Below, one piece after another: positions 32,792-41,823 of a stretch of 64,000 nucleotides of DNA; positions within the stretch are counted from its first letter, which is position 1; every line of letters starts with the position of its first letter. A model generated the notes under the pieces. That model was given only the letters and a program-made list of their open reading frames with translations. It had not been told where the DNA came from and searched no databases. Source of the stretch: CBDCGS01 sp965216915 (GTDB taxonomy: Bacteria; Pseudomonadota; Alphaproteobacteria; UBA828); assembly GCA_965216915.1 (NCBI GenBank), contig CBDCGS010000011.1, forward strand, positions 1,722,249 through 1,786,248. Direction: 5' to 3'. The position numbers and the translations under genes were made by a program.

Positions 32792-35224
32792 TTAAGGCGT
32801 CGTCAAGGTTAGCGTGCCGAGCGCGCCGTCTGCGAGCGCCGCCCGGTCCGTCAGCATGGGGAGGTAGCGGCCATCACGCCATAGCTCCGCGAAGTCCCGA
32901 TAGTGCGGTGAGAGCGGGTTGCCCGATTGCCCGGTCGCTTGGATGAACACGGACCGTTCGGGCTCAGCCATATCGTAGATCGCCCGGTAGCCCGGGCCGT
33001 GGATTTGCGCAAACGGTTCGGCATCGCTGCTCATCACATAGCCGCCGGCGTTGACCGTGTCCTTCTCGCCGCCGTTCTCGAGATGGATGTCAAACCATTG
33101 ACCAACAATGGGAATCTGGCCGAGCACGCGGTGCCGCATGATGACCGCATGGGCCTCGCCCCAGCGCCAATCGGACCAGTCTGGTCCGTGGCGTGCGGCG
33201 ATCAAGCTCAGCGCCCGGTCGAGCGCCCGTGCCGCGACGCTCGCGCAACCCTCCTTAACGTCCGCGGTGGTGACGTCGTCACACCATTGAGGCCGCTCGA
33301 ACAGCGCGCGCTCGATGGCCGCGACCCGCAAAGACCAATAGTCCGGAAAGACCGGGCCGAGTTCGTCGGCGAAGAGGCCGCGCATCAACTCCCGCGCCCA
33401 GGCGCTGTAAAGGAGGGGCTCCGCTCGATCGGGGCTCATCACGAAGTCCCACTCGCTGAGCAGCGCATGCGCGCGGCGTGCCTCCTCGCCGCTCGGCGTT
33501 GTGATCGAGAGCAAACGGGGGAGCAGCTGGGCCGCGCCGCCTGACCGGAAATCCGCCTGGATCGTCGAGACGCTCTCGACCGTGTGCTTGGGACGCTCAT
33601 CCAGGAGCGCCTCGATACGCGCCGCCCGGTATGGGGGCGACCAATCACGCGCGATGAAATAGGGATAGCTGGGGCCGACGATCTTGTTGTTCGCCGTGAC
33701 GATCCGCCCCGAGGCCGGGTTGAAGAGGCGGGGGAGCCCGGCGAACGGGATGAAGCCGGTCCAGTCGTGCGCGCCGGTCCAGCCCGGCGCCGGCGCACTC
33801 CCGTCGCCGCTTGCCCTGATGGGCACGCGCGCCGGCGCGATCATCCCGATATTGCCGAAGCGATCCGCGAACACGATGTTCTGCTGCGGTGTGTGGAGAT
33901 CTCGCATCGCGTCGACGAAGCCATCCCAGTCTTCCACGCGCGGCGTGCGCGCGAGCGCCTGAGCCGTGAGATCGTCTTCCGCGAACGCGGTCCACGCGAA
34001 CGCGACCACCTCTCCCGCCTCCAGGAACTCGTCGCGCGTCGCGATGAGGTCGGAGATCACAGGTCCATGGCGGGTGGTGCGGACGGTCAGTGGCACATCC
34101 GCGCCGCGCTTCACCCGGATCGTCTCCTCACGCACCTCGAATGGTTGGCTGCCGTCCGGCGTGAGGTAGCGGGTTTCATCCTCGGGGTCGACGCGCTCGA
34201 TGAAAAGGTCCTGCACGTCGGGCGCCGTGTTGGTGAAGCCCCAGGCGATGTCGTTGGTGCGGCCGAGCACCGGCAAGGGGACCCCGGGGAGGGTCGCTCC
34301 AATGATCTCGAATTGCGGCGTGTGGATGTGCGCCAAGTACCAAACGCTCGGGATCGAGAGGCCGAGATGCGGGTCGTTTGCGAGCAACGGCCTCCCGCTT
34401 TCGGTGTGCGCGCCGGCGAGCACCCAATTGTTTGAGCCAAGGCCGGGTGCGGGCCCCGGCGGAACAACCTCGGCCAGGCGCTCCAGCAGCGCGCTTCCGA
34501 GGAGGTCGGCCGCCATGCCGGCAAGCGCGGTTGGCCCGTCGGCCGGGTAAGCCGGCCACAGATCATCGATCTGCTCCTGCGAGAGCCGGCTCGCCAGGCG
34601 CGCGCGCAACAATTCGTCCGTGAAGTTCGCGCTCAGGGTCCAGGCCATCATCTTGAGCCAAACAATGCTATCCGTCGGCTGCCAGGGCTCGACGTCGTGG
34701 CCGGTCAGGAGAAACTCCGGCGGAAGCGGGCCCGAGCGGGTTTCGAGAAACGCGTTGATCCCGGCTGCGTAGGCCCGATAGAGCGCCTGCGCCTCCGGCG
34801 AGAAGCGCTCAAGATTGGCGGCGGCCACTCGGTTCAGGCCGAGCGTGCGCAAGAAGCGATCGGTTTCGAGCGTGCGCGGCCCGAACATCTCCGAGAGCCG
34901 CCCGGCGCCCGCGCGGCGCTGAAACTCCATTTGCCAGAGACGATCCTGCGCATGGACATAACCCATGGCGAACGCCGCGTCGTTCACCGACTCCGCGAAA
35001 ATGTGAGGGATCGCGTGGCGGTCGCGCACGATCTCGACTGGCGCATCGATGCCCTCGACGGTCACCGTGCCCTCATAGTCCGGCAGCGAGCCCCGAAGCC
35101 ACAAATATCCGGCGCCAAGCAGGATGACGACCAGAAGCACGACGCCGGAGACGCCGTAGCCGAACCAACGAAGAGCGGATCGTCCCGAGCGTCCCGACTT
35201 GCTCTGTCCCCTGCCGCGCGGCAC
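32792..35224 (-). CDS. Penicillin acylase family Ntn-hydrolase (membrane-anchored)
   Basis: Encodes 810 aa. A basic N-terminus and one membrane helix (about 20-42) are followed by the alpha chain (DRHAIPHIFAES, YVHAQDRLWQMEFQRR). After a linker comes the beta chain, whose expected autocleavage yields N-terminal Ser264 (GLGSNNWVLAG). Later motifs include NDPHL, NRTNDIAWGFTN-like NDIAWGFT, and GHYRDF-like SPHYRDF near the end. The family cleaves amides: penicillins, acyl-homoserine lactones or cyclic imides. A quorum-quenching role is possible but not shown. The long N-terminal helix suggests the enzyme faces the periplasm. It lies 6 nt upstream of the CoA-transferase end, same direction. Confidence 0.9.
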   Translation of the reverse strand: MPRGRGQSKSGRSGRSALRWFGYGVSGVVLLVVILLGAGYLWLRGSLPDYEGTVTVEGIDAPVEIVRDRHAIPHIFAESVNDAAFAMGYVHAQDRLWQMEFQRRAGAGRLSEMFGPRTLETDRFLRTLGLNRVAAANLERFSPEAQALYRAYAAGINAFLETRSGPLPPEFLLTGHDVEPWQPTDSIVWLKMMAWTLSANFTDELLRARLASRLSQEQIDDLWPAYPADGPTALAGMAADLLGSALLERLAEVVPPGPAPGLGSNNWVLAGAHTESGRPLLANDPHLGLSIPSVWYLAHIHTPQFEIIGATLPGVPLPVLGRTNDIAWGFTNTAPDVQDLFIERVDPEDETRYLTPDGSQPFEVREETIRVKRGADVPLTVRTTRHGPVISDLIATRDEFLEAGEVVAFAWTAFAEDDLTAQALARTPRVEDWDGFVDAMRDLHTPQQNIVFADRFGNIGMIAPARVPIRASGDGSAPAPGWTGAHDWTGFIPFAGLPRLFNPASGRIVTANNKIVGPSYPYFIARDWSPPYRAARIEALLDERPKHTVESVSTIQADFRSGGAAQLLPRLLSITTPSGEEARRAHALLSEWDFVMSPDRAEPLLYSAWARELMRGLFADELGPVFPDYWSLRVAAIERALFERPQWCDDVTTADVKEGCASVAARALDRALSLIAARHGPDWSDWRWGEAHAVIMRHRVLGQIPIVGQWFDIHLENGGEKDTVNAGGYVMSSDAEPFAQIHGPGYRAIYDMAEPERSVFIQATGQSGNPLSPHYRDFAELWRDGRYLPMLTDRAALADGALGTLTLTTP

Positions 35225-35230
35225 GGCGGC

Positions 35231-36382
35231 CTAGCTCTTCAACGGATCGAGGACCGCGGCGCGGTCGGCGTCGAGCTCGGGCGCCGGTGCGCGTTGCGGC
35301 GGGTCGTCATAGGCTGACATCTTGATCGGGTTGCCGGCCATCCGCACGGTTCCCGCCACCGGGTCGGCGGTCTCCACGATCATGTTTCGCGCCACCACCT
35401 GGGGATCGTTGACCACCTCCGGCACGGCGTTGATGGGACCGCATGGCACACCCGCAGCGCTCAAAATATCGAGCCAATGAGTGGTCGGCTGGCTGCGCAG
35501 CGTCGTTTCCAACTCCCGCTCCAGTGCGTCGATATTGCTGTTGCGCGCGTGGTTGTCCACGAACCGCTCGTCCCTGGTGAGACCGGGACAGGCGAGCGCA
35601 TCGCAAAGCTTGGCGAAAAGCGCGTTGTTCCCGGCAGCGATGATGATATGGCCGTCGGCCGTCGCATAGGCCTGAAATGGCGTGATCGACGGATGCCGCG
35701 TGCCGAGGGGGCCGGGCGCCTCGCCGGTCGCGAAGTAGCGGGCGAGCGCGTTCTCGAGGATCGCGACCTGGCAGTCGAGCATCGAGACGTCGATCATCAT
35801 GCCTTCGCCGCTTTGCTCGCGGCGATAGAGGGCGCCGTTGATGCCGGTCGCGGTGAATAGACCGGCGGTGATGTCGCCGATCGAGGTGCCGACGCGCGTC
35901 GGCGGACCGCCGGGATGGCCGGTGAGGCTCAGCACACCGCCCATGCCCTGGACCACCATGTCGTAGGCGGGCCGCTCGGCATAGGGCCCGGTGTGGCCGA
36001 AGCCGGAGCACGCGGCATAAATGAGGCGCGGGAAGCGGGCGTGCAGGCCGTCCCAATCATACCCGAGGCGCTCAAGGGTGCCGGCGCGGAAGTTTTCGAC
36101 GAGCACGTCGGCATCGGCGAGCAGCGCCTCGAACGTCGCGCGGTCGTTGGCCGACTTGAGATCGAGCGCAAGGCTTTCCTTGCCGCGGTTCACCGACATG
36201 AAGTAGGCCGACTTGCCCCCGACGAAGGGGCCGAACGCCCGCGAATCATCGCCGGTGTCCGGTATCTCGATCTTAACGACTCGCGCGCCAAGGTCCGCCA
36301 GCAGCATGGTGCAATAGGGCCCGGCGAGAACCCGCGTGAGGTCGATGACGGTCACGCCATTCAATGGTCCCGGCAGGGGCAT
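35231..36382 (-). CDS. Family III (CaiB/BaiF) CoA transferase
   Basis: Encodes 383 aa. It has the N-terminal GVTVIDLTRVLAGPYCTMLLADLGARV-type opening (key residues), the catalytic Asp141 in RPAYDMVVQGMGG, and GDITAGLF. It moves CoA between carboxylates through a glutamyl/aspartyl-CoA intermediate. The substrate is unknown. It is 6 nt upstream of the penicillin acylase gene, so the two may be cotranscribed from near 36400, divergent from the decarboxylase gene. Confidence 0.9.
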   Translation of the reverse strand: MPLPGPLNGVTVIDLTRVLAGPYCTMLLADLGARVVKIEIPDTGDDSRAFGPFVGGKSAYFMSVNRGKESLALDLKSANDRATFEALLADADVLVENFRAGTLERLGYDWDGLHARFPRLIYAACSGFGHTGPYAERPAYDMVVQGMGGVLSLTGHPGGPPTRVGTSIGDITAGLFTATGINGALYRREQSGEGMMIDVSMLDCQVAILENALARYFATGEAPGPLGTRHPSITPFQAYATADGHIIIAAGNNALFAKLCDALACPGLTRDERFVDNHARNSNIDALERELETTLRSQPTTHWLDILSAAGVPCGPINAVPEVVNDPQVVARNMIVETADPVAGTVRMAGNPIKMSAYDDPPQRAPAPELDADRAAVLDPLKS

Positions 36383-36493
36383 GCGATCCAGCCTCCAATG
36401 TCAGTTGCGTCTGCGGGCCGGGATGATACACCCAATCGCGGTGTACGGCGCGCGCTCCGCGTCGCGCGAGCGAGGCCATGCGGAAGGATGCAG

Positions 36494-37621
36494 ATGAGCG
36501 ACGGCCGCTATCCATCTCCCGAGGCCATGATCGCCGACCTCGAGCCGAGCTACCCGGTGTTTTGCGTGCGACCGGCCGTGCTCGCCGAAGCGGCTGCGGA
36601 CTTCGTTTCAGCGTTCCCGGGGCGCGTGCTCTATGCGGTCAAGTGCAATCCCCACGCCGACATGCTGAAGGCGCTCTATGCGGGTGGTGTGAGGCATTTC
36701 GACACCGCCTCGCTCGGCGAGATCGCCGCGGTGCGCGAGCTCTTTCCCGATGCCGAGCTCTACTTCAACCATCCGGTCAAGGCCCGCGCTCACATCAACA
36801 CCGCGCACCGGGTCTACGCGGTGCGCCACTATGTGGTCGACCACCCGGCGGAGCTCGACAAAGTGCTCGAGGCGACGGGCGGGCAGGACATCGTCATCCA
36901 TGTCCGCCTGGCGACGCCCGAAGCCGGCGCGATCTATCACCTTTCCGCGAAATTCGGCGCCTCGCCCCAGGGCTGCGTCGAGCTTCTGCAGGCGATTGCG
37001 GCCGAGGGCCTGCGCGCCGGCCTTGCGTTTCACGTCGGCTCGCAATGCGCCAATCCGCACGCCCATGCCACCGCGCTCGGCCTGGTTCAGCAAGTTCTGT
37101 CGGCAAGCGGTGCCGAAATTCACTTCCTCGATGTCGGCGGCGGGTTCCCGGCGTCCTATCCCGGGCATGACGTGCCCCCGCTCGAGGCCTATTTCAGCGC
37201 GATCGAAGAGGGCGTCGCGTCACTCGGGCTCCGGCGGGATTGCGTCTTGATGGCCGAGCCAGGGCGGGCGCTCGTCGCGCGCGGCGCCTCGCTCGTGGTC
37301 CAGGTGCAGCTACGCAAGGACCATCAGCTCTACATCAACGACGGCATCTACCACAGCCTGTCGGAGACCGTGACCGCCGGCCTCAACTTCCCCGTCAGGC
37401 TGATTCGCCAAGGCGACACGCCGGCCGAGGTCGGGACCGATTTCACGGTCTATGGGCCGACATGCGATTCGACCGACGTGCTCCCCGTGCCGTTTCACCT
37501 TCCCGAGGACACCAAGGAGGGTGATTGGATCGAAATCGGCAGCGTCGGTGCGTACAGCAACGCGCTCGCCACGCGTTTCAACGGGTTCCATCCGGAGACC
37601 TTCGTCGAGATCGAGGGCTAA
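36494..37621 (+). CDS. Type III PLP-dependent decarboxylase (ornithine/lysine/DAP type)
   Basis: Encodes 375 aa, an alanine-racemase-fold enzyme. It has the PLP Lys in YAVKCNPH, FHVGSQ, the Gly loop DVGGGFP, EPGR, and the C-terminal GPTCDSTDVL motif with the catalytic Cys. This CDS-T/D-D motif is typical of ornithine/lysine decarboxylases rather than diaminopimelate decarboxylase. It probably makes putrescine or cadaverine. ATG 36494 follows GGAAGGA at good distance; ATG 36488 is too close. Its stop overlaps the hemB stop on the other strand. Confidence 0.88.
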   Translation: MSDGRYPSPEAMIADLEPSYPVFCVRPAVLAEAAADFVSAFPGRVLYAVKCNPHADMLKALYAGGVRHFDTASLGEIAAVRELFPDAELYFNHPVKARAHINTAHRVYAVRHYVVDHPAELDKVLEATGGQDIVIHVRLATPEAGAIYHLSAKFGASPQGCVELLQAIAAEGLRAGLAFHVGSQCANPHAHATALGLVQQVLSASGAEIHFLDVGGGFPASYPGHDVPPLEAYFSAIEEGVASLGLRRDCVLMAEPGRALVARGASLVVQVQLRKDHQLYINDGIYHSLSETVTAGLNFPVRLIRQGDTPAEVGTDFTVYGPTCDSTDVLPVPFHLPEDTKEGDWIEIGSVGAYSNALATRFNGFHPETFVEIEG

Positions 37622-38631
37622 CCCTCTTCGCGGAGCCGTGCCGCGACCTCCACGGCGGCGTAGGTCAACACACCGTCCGCGCCCGCGCGCTTGAAGCCGC
37701 GCAACGCCTCGACGATCGCCGCGTCACCATCGAGCCAGCCACGCTCACCAGCGGCCTTCAACATCGCGTACTCGCCCGACACCTGGTAGACGTAAGTGGG
37801 CATGCCGAAGGTCTGCTTCACGCGCTGCACGATGTCGAGATAGGGCATGCCGGGCTTGACCATCACCATGTCGGCCCCCTCCTCGATGTCGAACGCGACC
37901 TCGCGGAGTGCCTCGTCGGTGTTGGCGGGGTCCATTTGATAGGTCCGCTTGTCGCCCTGCAGGCTCTTGGCGGAGCCGACCGCGTCGCGGAACGGCCCGT
38001 AGTAGACGGAGGCGTATTTCGCCGCATAGGACATGAGGCGCACATGGCCGAAACCGGCCTCGTCGAGTGCGGCGCGGATCGCGCCGATGCGACCGTCCAT
38101 CATGTCGGAGGGCGCGATCACGTCGCAACCGGCCTCGGCCTGTACGATGGCCTGGCGGCAGAGCACCTCGACGGTCTCGTCGTTGACGATCTCACCGCCG
38201 TGGAGCAGCCCGTCATGGCCGTGGCTGGTGTAGGGATCGAGCGCGACGTCGCACACGACACCCATCTCCGGCACCGCCGCCTTGATCGCGCGCACGGCGC
38301 TGCAGACGAGATTGTCGGGGTTGAGCGCCTCGTCGCCGCCGGGCGTCTTGCGCTCCTGAGGCGTCTGCGGGAACACGGCGACGGCCGGGATGCCAAGCGC
38401 GTGGGCCGCGCGCGCCTGCTCAGCCAGGATGTCCGCGCTCATGCGCTCCACACCCGGCATCGACTCGACCGGCTCGGTGCGCGTGTTGCCGGTGCAGACG
38501 AAGGTGGTCCAGATCAGGTCGCTCGGGCTTAGGCTGGTTTCGGCCACCAAGGCGCGCGACCAGGCATCGCGCCGATTGCGGCGGAGCCGCGTCGTGGGGT
38601 AGCGACCAAAGACGGTCGGATGGTCTGCCAT
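37618..38631 (-). CDS. hemB: Porphobilinogen synthase (delta-aminolevulinate dehydratase)
   Basis: Encodes 337 aa. It has the two Schiff-base Lys sites (YAAKYAS and MVKPGMPY) and the metal region DVALDPYTSHGHDGL. Zinc enzymes have Cys in this region; here Asp replaces them, so it is the magnesium/potassium-type enzyme found in many alphaproteobacteria and pseudomonads. It joins two 5-aminolevulinates, the step after HemA. The start at 38631 follows TTTGGAGG. It is 30 kb from hemA and is convergent, with overlapping stops, to the decarboxylase gene. Confidence 0.97.
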   Translation of the reverse strand: MADHPTVFGRYPTTRLRRNRRDAWSRALVAETSLSPSDLIWTTFVCTGNTRTEPVESMPGVERMSADILAEQARAAHALGIPAVAVFPQTPQERKTPGGDEALNPDNLVCSAVRAIKAAVPEMGVVCDVALDPYTSHGHDGLLHGGEIVNDETVEVLCRQAIVQAEAGCDVIAPSDMMDGRIGAIRAALDEAGFGHVRLMSYAAKYASVYYGPFRDAVGSAKSLQGDKRTYQMDPANTDEALREVAFDIEEGADMVMVKPGMPYLDIVQRVKQTFGMPTYVYQVSGEYAMLKAAGERGWLDGDAAIVEALRGFKRAGADGVLTYAAVEVAARLREEG

Positions 38632-38707
38632 CGTGGCCTCCAAAGACAGGCGCGAACGGGGTTTCCAGACCATAGCGATGCCGCGCCCGGCGCACTAGAG
38701 TGCGTGC

Positions 38708-39847
38708 ATGGATTTCGCCCTCAGCGCCGAGCAGGAAGCCTTTCGCGACCTCGCCCGCGACTTCGCGACGAACGAAATGGCGCCCCACGCGGCGGCGTGG
38801 GACCGCGACTGCACCTTTCCGGCCGAGACGCTCCGCAAGGCGGCCGCGCTCGGCTTCGGCGGCGTCTATGTGCAAGACGATGCCGGCGGCGCGAACCTCT
38901 CGCGCTTGGACGCAGCGCTGGTGTTCGAGGGGTTGGCGAGCGCCTGCGCATCGACCGCTGCCTACATCTCGATCCACAATATGGCGAGCTGGATGATCGA
39001 TGCTTTCGGCTCGGAGGCGCAGCGAAAACGCTGGCTGCCGGGCCTCGCGCGCATGGAGCTCTTCGCGAGCTATTGCCTGACCGAGCCGGGCGCGGGCTCG
39101 GATGCCGCCTCGCTCTCGACCCGCGCGGTCCGCGACGGCGACGACTATGTGCTGAACGGCACCAAGGCCTTCATCTCCGGCGCCGGCACGTCCGATGTCT
39201 ACGTCGCCATGGTGCGCACCGGCGCGGCCGGCCCGCGCGGCATCTCATGCCTGGTGGTCGAGAAGGATGCGCCGGGCCTCAGCTTCGGCGCGCAGGAGAA
39301 GAAGCTCGGCTGGCACAGCCAACCGACCGCGATGGTGAACTTCGAGGAGTGCCGCGTGCCGGCGGCAAACCGCATCGGCGACGAGGGCGAGGGCTTCAAG
39401 ATCGCGATGGCCGGCCTCGACGGCGGGCGCATCAATATCGCTGCGTGCTCGATTGGCGCGGCCGGCGCGAGCCTCGCCATCGCGCGCGAGCATCTGCTCG
39501 TCCGCGAGCAGTTCGGTCGCAAGCTCGCCGAGTTTCAAGGCCTGCAATTCAAGCTCGCCGACATGGCGACCGAGCTCGATGCGGCGCGGCTGATGATCTG
39601 GCGGGCCGCCGCGAGCCTCGACACGGGCCACCCGGAGGCGACGCTCCGCTGCGCCATGGCGAAGCGCCTCGCCACCGACGCGGGGTTCAACGTTTGCAAC
39701 GACGCGCTGCAGCTGCTCGGCGGCTACGGCTACCTCATGGATCACCCCGTCGAGCGGCATCTGCGCGATCTTCGCGTCCACCAGATCCTGGAAGGCACCA
39801 ACGAGATCATGCGCGTGATCGTCGCGCGCAAGCTCCTCGGCGACTAA
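38708..39847 (+). CDS. Acyl-CoA dehydrogenase, isobutyryl-CoA dehydrogenase-like
   Basis: Encodes 379 aa. It has FAD-site motifs (CLTEPGAGSDAAS, NGTKAFISGAGTSDVY) and the catalytic Glu in QILEGTNEIMR near the C-terminus. The strong resemblance of AYISIHNMASWMID and LLGGYGYLMDHPVERHLRD to ACAD8-type isobutyryl-CoA dehydrogenases suggests valine catabolism, supported by a 3-hydroxyisobutyryl-CoA hydrolase two genes downstream. It is divergent from hemB. Confidence 0.9.
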   Translation: MDFALSAEQEAFRDLARDFATNEMAPHAAAWDRDCTFPAETLRKAAALGFGGVYVQDDAGGANLSRLDAALVFEGLASACASTAAYISIHNMASWMIDAFGSEAQRKRWLPGLARMELFASYCLTEPGAGSDAASLSTRAVRDGDDYVLNGTKAFISGAGTSDVYVAMVRTGAAGPRGISCLVVEKDAPGLSFGAQEKKLGWHSQPTAMVNFEECRVPAANRIGDEGEGFKIAMAGLDGGRINIAACSIGAAGASLAIAREHLLVREQFGRKLAEFQGLQFKLADMATELDAARLMIWRAAASLDTGHPEATLRCAMAKRLATDAGFNVCNDALQLLGGYGYLMDHPVERHLRDLRVHQILEGTNEIMRVIVARKLLGD

Positions 39848-39924
39848 GCGTCCGTGCGGCCTCGACTCCTGGCGCGTCATCCGGCAAAACAAGCGCGCGC
39901 CAAAGGACGAGGAGACCGCCTGCC

Positions 39925-40704
39925 ATGAAGCTGCCCTCGAAGATCGTCGACATCAGCCAACCGCTCGACAACGACACGGTCGTGGACCCGGATTTCATGC
40001 GGCCTTCGATCCGCTACGTCACGGGCGAAGAGAATGCCGCGCTCATGTGCGAGCTGTTTCCTGGCCTCAGAAAAGAGGATCTGCCCGGCGGCCAAGGTTG
40101 GGCCATCGAGTACATCACGCTCGCGACCCACAACGGCACGCATGTCGACGCGCCCTACCACTACAACTCGCACGATTCGAAGGGCAACCCGATGCCCACC
40201 ATCGACGAGATGCCCCTCGATTGGTACTTCCGCCCGGGCGTGAAGCTCGATTTCCGCCATCTCGACGACGGCGCGGTCGCGACCGCCGCCGATGTCGAGG
40301 CCGAGCTCGCGCGCATCGACTACGCGCTGCAGCCGATGGACATCGTGCTGGTCAACACACGAGCCGGCGACATGTACGGCTCCGACGACTACATCCATTC
40401 GGGCTGCGGCATGGGCCGGGAGGCGACGCACTACCTCACCGAACGCGGCATCCGCGTGACCGGGATCGACGGCTGGAGCTGGGATGCGCCGTTCTCGAAG
40501 ACGCGCGAGCGCTGGCTCGAGACCAAGGACCCGAGCATCATCTGGGAAGGCCACTATGCCGGCATCGACACGCCCTATTGCCACATGGAGAAGCTGCGGC
40601 ATCTCGAGCAGCTGCCGCCGTCGGGCTTCTTCGTCGCGTGCTTCCCCTGCAAGATCAAAGGTGCCTCGGGCGGTTGGACGCGCGCCGCGGCGCTGTTCGA
40701 CTAG
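39925..40704 (+). CDS. Cyclase family protein (kynurenine formamidase-like metal hydrolase)
   Basis: Encodes 259 aa. It has the metal-binding signature THNGTHVDAPYH (HxGTHxDxPxH) and a downstream GIDGWSWDAPF region. The PF04199 family includes kynurenine formamidase, isatin hydrolase and others, so the substrate is not fixed. ATG 39925 follows GACGAGGAGA; the frame upstream belongs to the neighbouring gene's antisense-like shadow. It is sandwiched between the acyl-CoA dehydrogenase (77 nt) and the HIBCH-like gene (27 nt), so it is probably in the same operon. Confidence 0.85.
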   Translation: MKLPSKIVDISQPLDNDTVVDPDFMRPSIRYVTGEENAALMCELFPGLRKEDLPGGQGWAIEYITLATHNGTHVDAPYHYNSHDSKGNPMPTIDEMPLDWYFRPGVKLDFRHLDDGAVATAADVEAELARIDYALQPMDIVLVNTRAGDMYGSDDYIHSGCGMGREATHYLTERGIRVTGIDGWSWDAPFSKTRERWLETKDPSIIWEGHYAGIDTPYCHMEKLRHLEQLPPSGFFVACFPCKIKGASGGWTRAAALFD

Positions 40705-40731
40705 CGCCTGGCCGCTGCGGAGCGCGCATCC

Positions 40732-41802
40732 GTGACCGACGAGATCAAGCTCGAGCGCAAGGGCGAGGTCGGCAGCATCACGCTGAACCGGCCGCGGGCG
40801 CTGAACTCCCTCACCCAGCCCATGGTTGTCGCGCTGCAACCGATGCTCGAGGAATGGGCACGCGACGAGCAGGTGCGCGCCGTGGTCATCCGCGGCACCG
40901 CGCGCGAGGACGGCTCGGTGCCGTTTTGCGCCGGCGGAGATATCAAGCTGCTCTATGAGCAGCGCACCGACCCCGAGCGGCGCTTCGCGGTCGAATTCTA
41001 CGAACAGGAATACCGGCTCAACACCTATGTCCATCGCTACCCCAAGCCCTACGTCGCGCTGATCGACGGTGTGGTCATGGGGGGCGGGGTCGGCGTATCG
41101 GTGCACGGCTCGCACCGCGTCATGAGCGAGCGTGCTCTCTTCGCGATGCCCGAGACCGGCATCGGCCTCTTCCCCGATGTCGGTGCGACCTATTTTCTGC
41201 CGCGCCTCAAGGGCCGCACGGGGCTTTTTCTCGGGCTGACCGGCGCGCGGATTGGCGCTGCCGATGCGCTTGATCTCGGCCTTGCCACGCACGTCGTGCC
41301 GAGCGCGCGCCTACAAGCGCTCGACGACATGCTCACGGCTGCGGGTTTGGGCGATGACGCGCCGGGCGCCATCGATGGCCTCCTCGCCGAGGTGGCGGAG
41401 CCCCCCGGCGAGGGCCCCCTCGCGCCCCACCATGACGCGATCGACCGTTGCTTTGGCGCGGCCTCTGTCGAAGAGATCATCGCGCGCTTGGAGGGGGAAG
41501 GCTCCGATTGGGCCGCCGGCGTCATCAAAACACTCGGCGAAAAATCCCCACGCAGCCTCAAGGTTACCTTCAGGCAGCTCACTGAATACAACGACCTCTC
41601 GTTCGAGGAGGCGATGCGTCTCGAATACCGCATGGCGATCCGCTGCAACTTCAACGCAGATTTCTTCGAAGGCATCCGCGCGCAGGTGGTCGACAAGGAC
41701 CGGCAGCCGAAATGGCAGCCGCCCTCTCTGAGCGACGTGACGGCCGCAATGGTCGATGCCTATTTCGCCGCCCCCGGCACCGGCGACATAACCTTCGGCT
41801 AG
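40732..41802 (+). CDS. 3-hydroxyisobutyryl-CoA hydrolase-like crotonase
   Basis: Encodes 356 aa, longer than plain hydratases and typical of HIBCH. It has NRPRALNSL, FCAGGDIKLLYE, GVVMGGGVGVSVHGSHRV, FAMPETGIGLFPDVGATYFLPRL, and the C-terminal helix YNDLSFEEAMRLEYRMA. It hydrolyses 3-hydroxyisobutyryl-CoA in valine breakdown. ATG 40732 reads MTDEIKLERKGEVGSITLNRP-like, standard for the family. It works with the isobutyryl-CoA dehydrogenase two genes upstream. Confidence 0.92.
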   Translation: MTDEIKLERKGEVGSITLNRPRALNSLTQPMVVALQPMLEEWARDEQVRAVVIRGTAREDGSVPFCAGGDIKLLYEQRTDPERRFAVEFYEQEYRLNTYVHRYPKPYVALIDGVVMGGGVGVSVHGSHRVMSERALFAMPETGIGLFPDVGATYFLPRLKGRTGLFLGLTGARIGAADALDLGLATHVVPSARLQALDDMLTAAGLGDDAPGAIDGLLAEVAEPPGEGPLAPHHDAIDRCFGAASVEEIIARLEGEGSDWAAGVIKTLGEKSPRSLKVTFRQLTEYNDLSFEEAMRLEYRMAIRCNFNADFFEGIRAQVVDKDRQPKWQPPSLSDVTAAMVDAYFAAPGTGDITFG

Positions 41803-41823
41803 GTGGCAGCCGCCGTGGGCCGT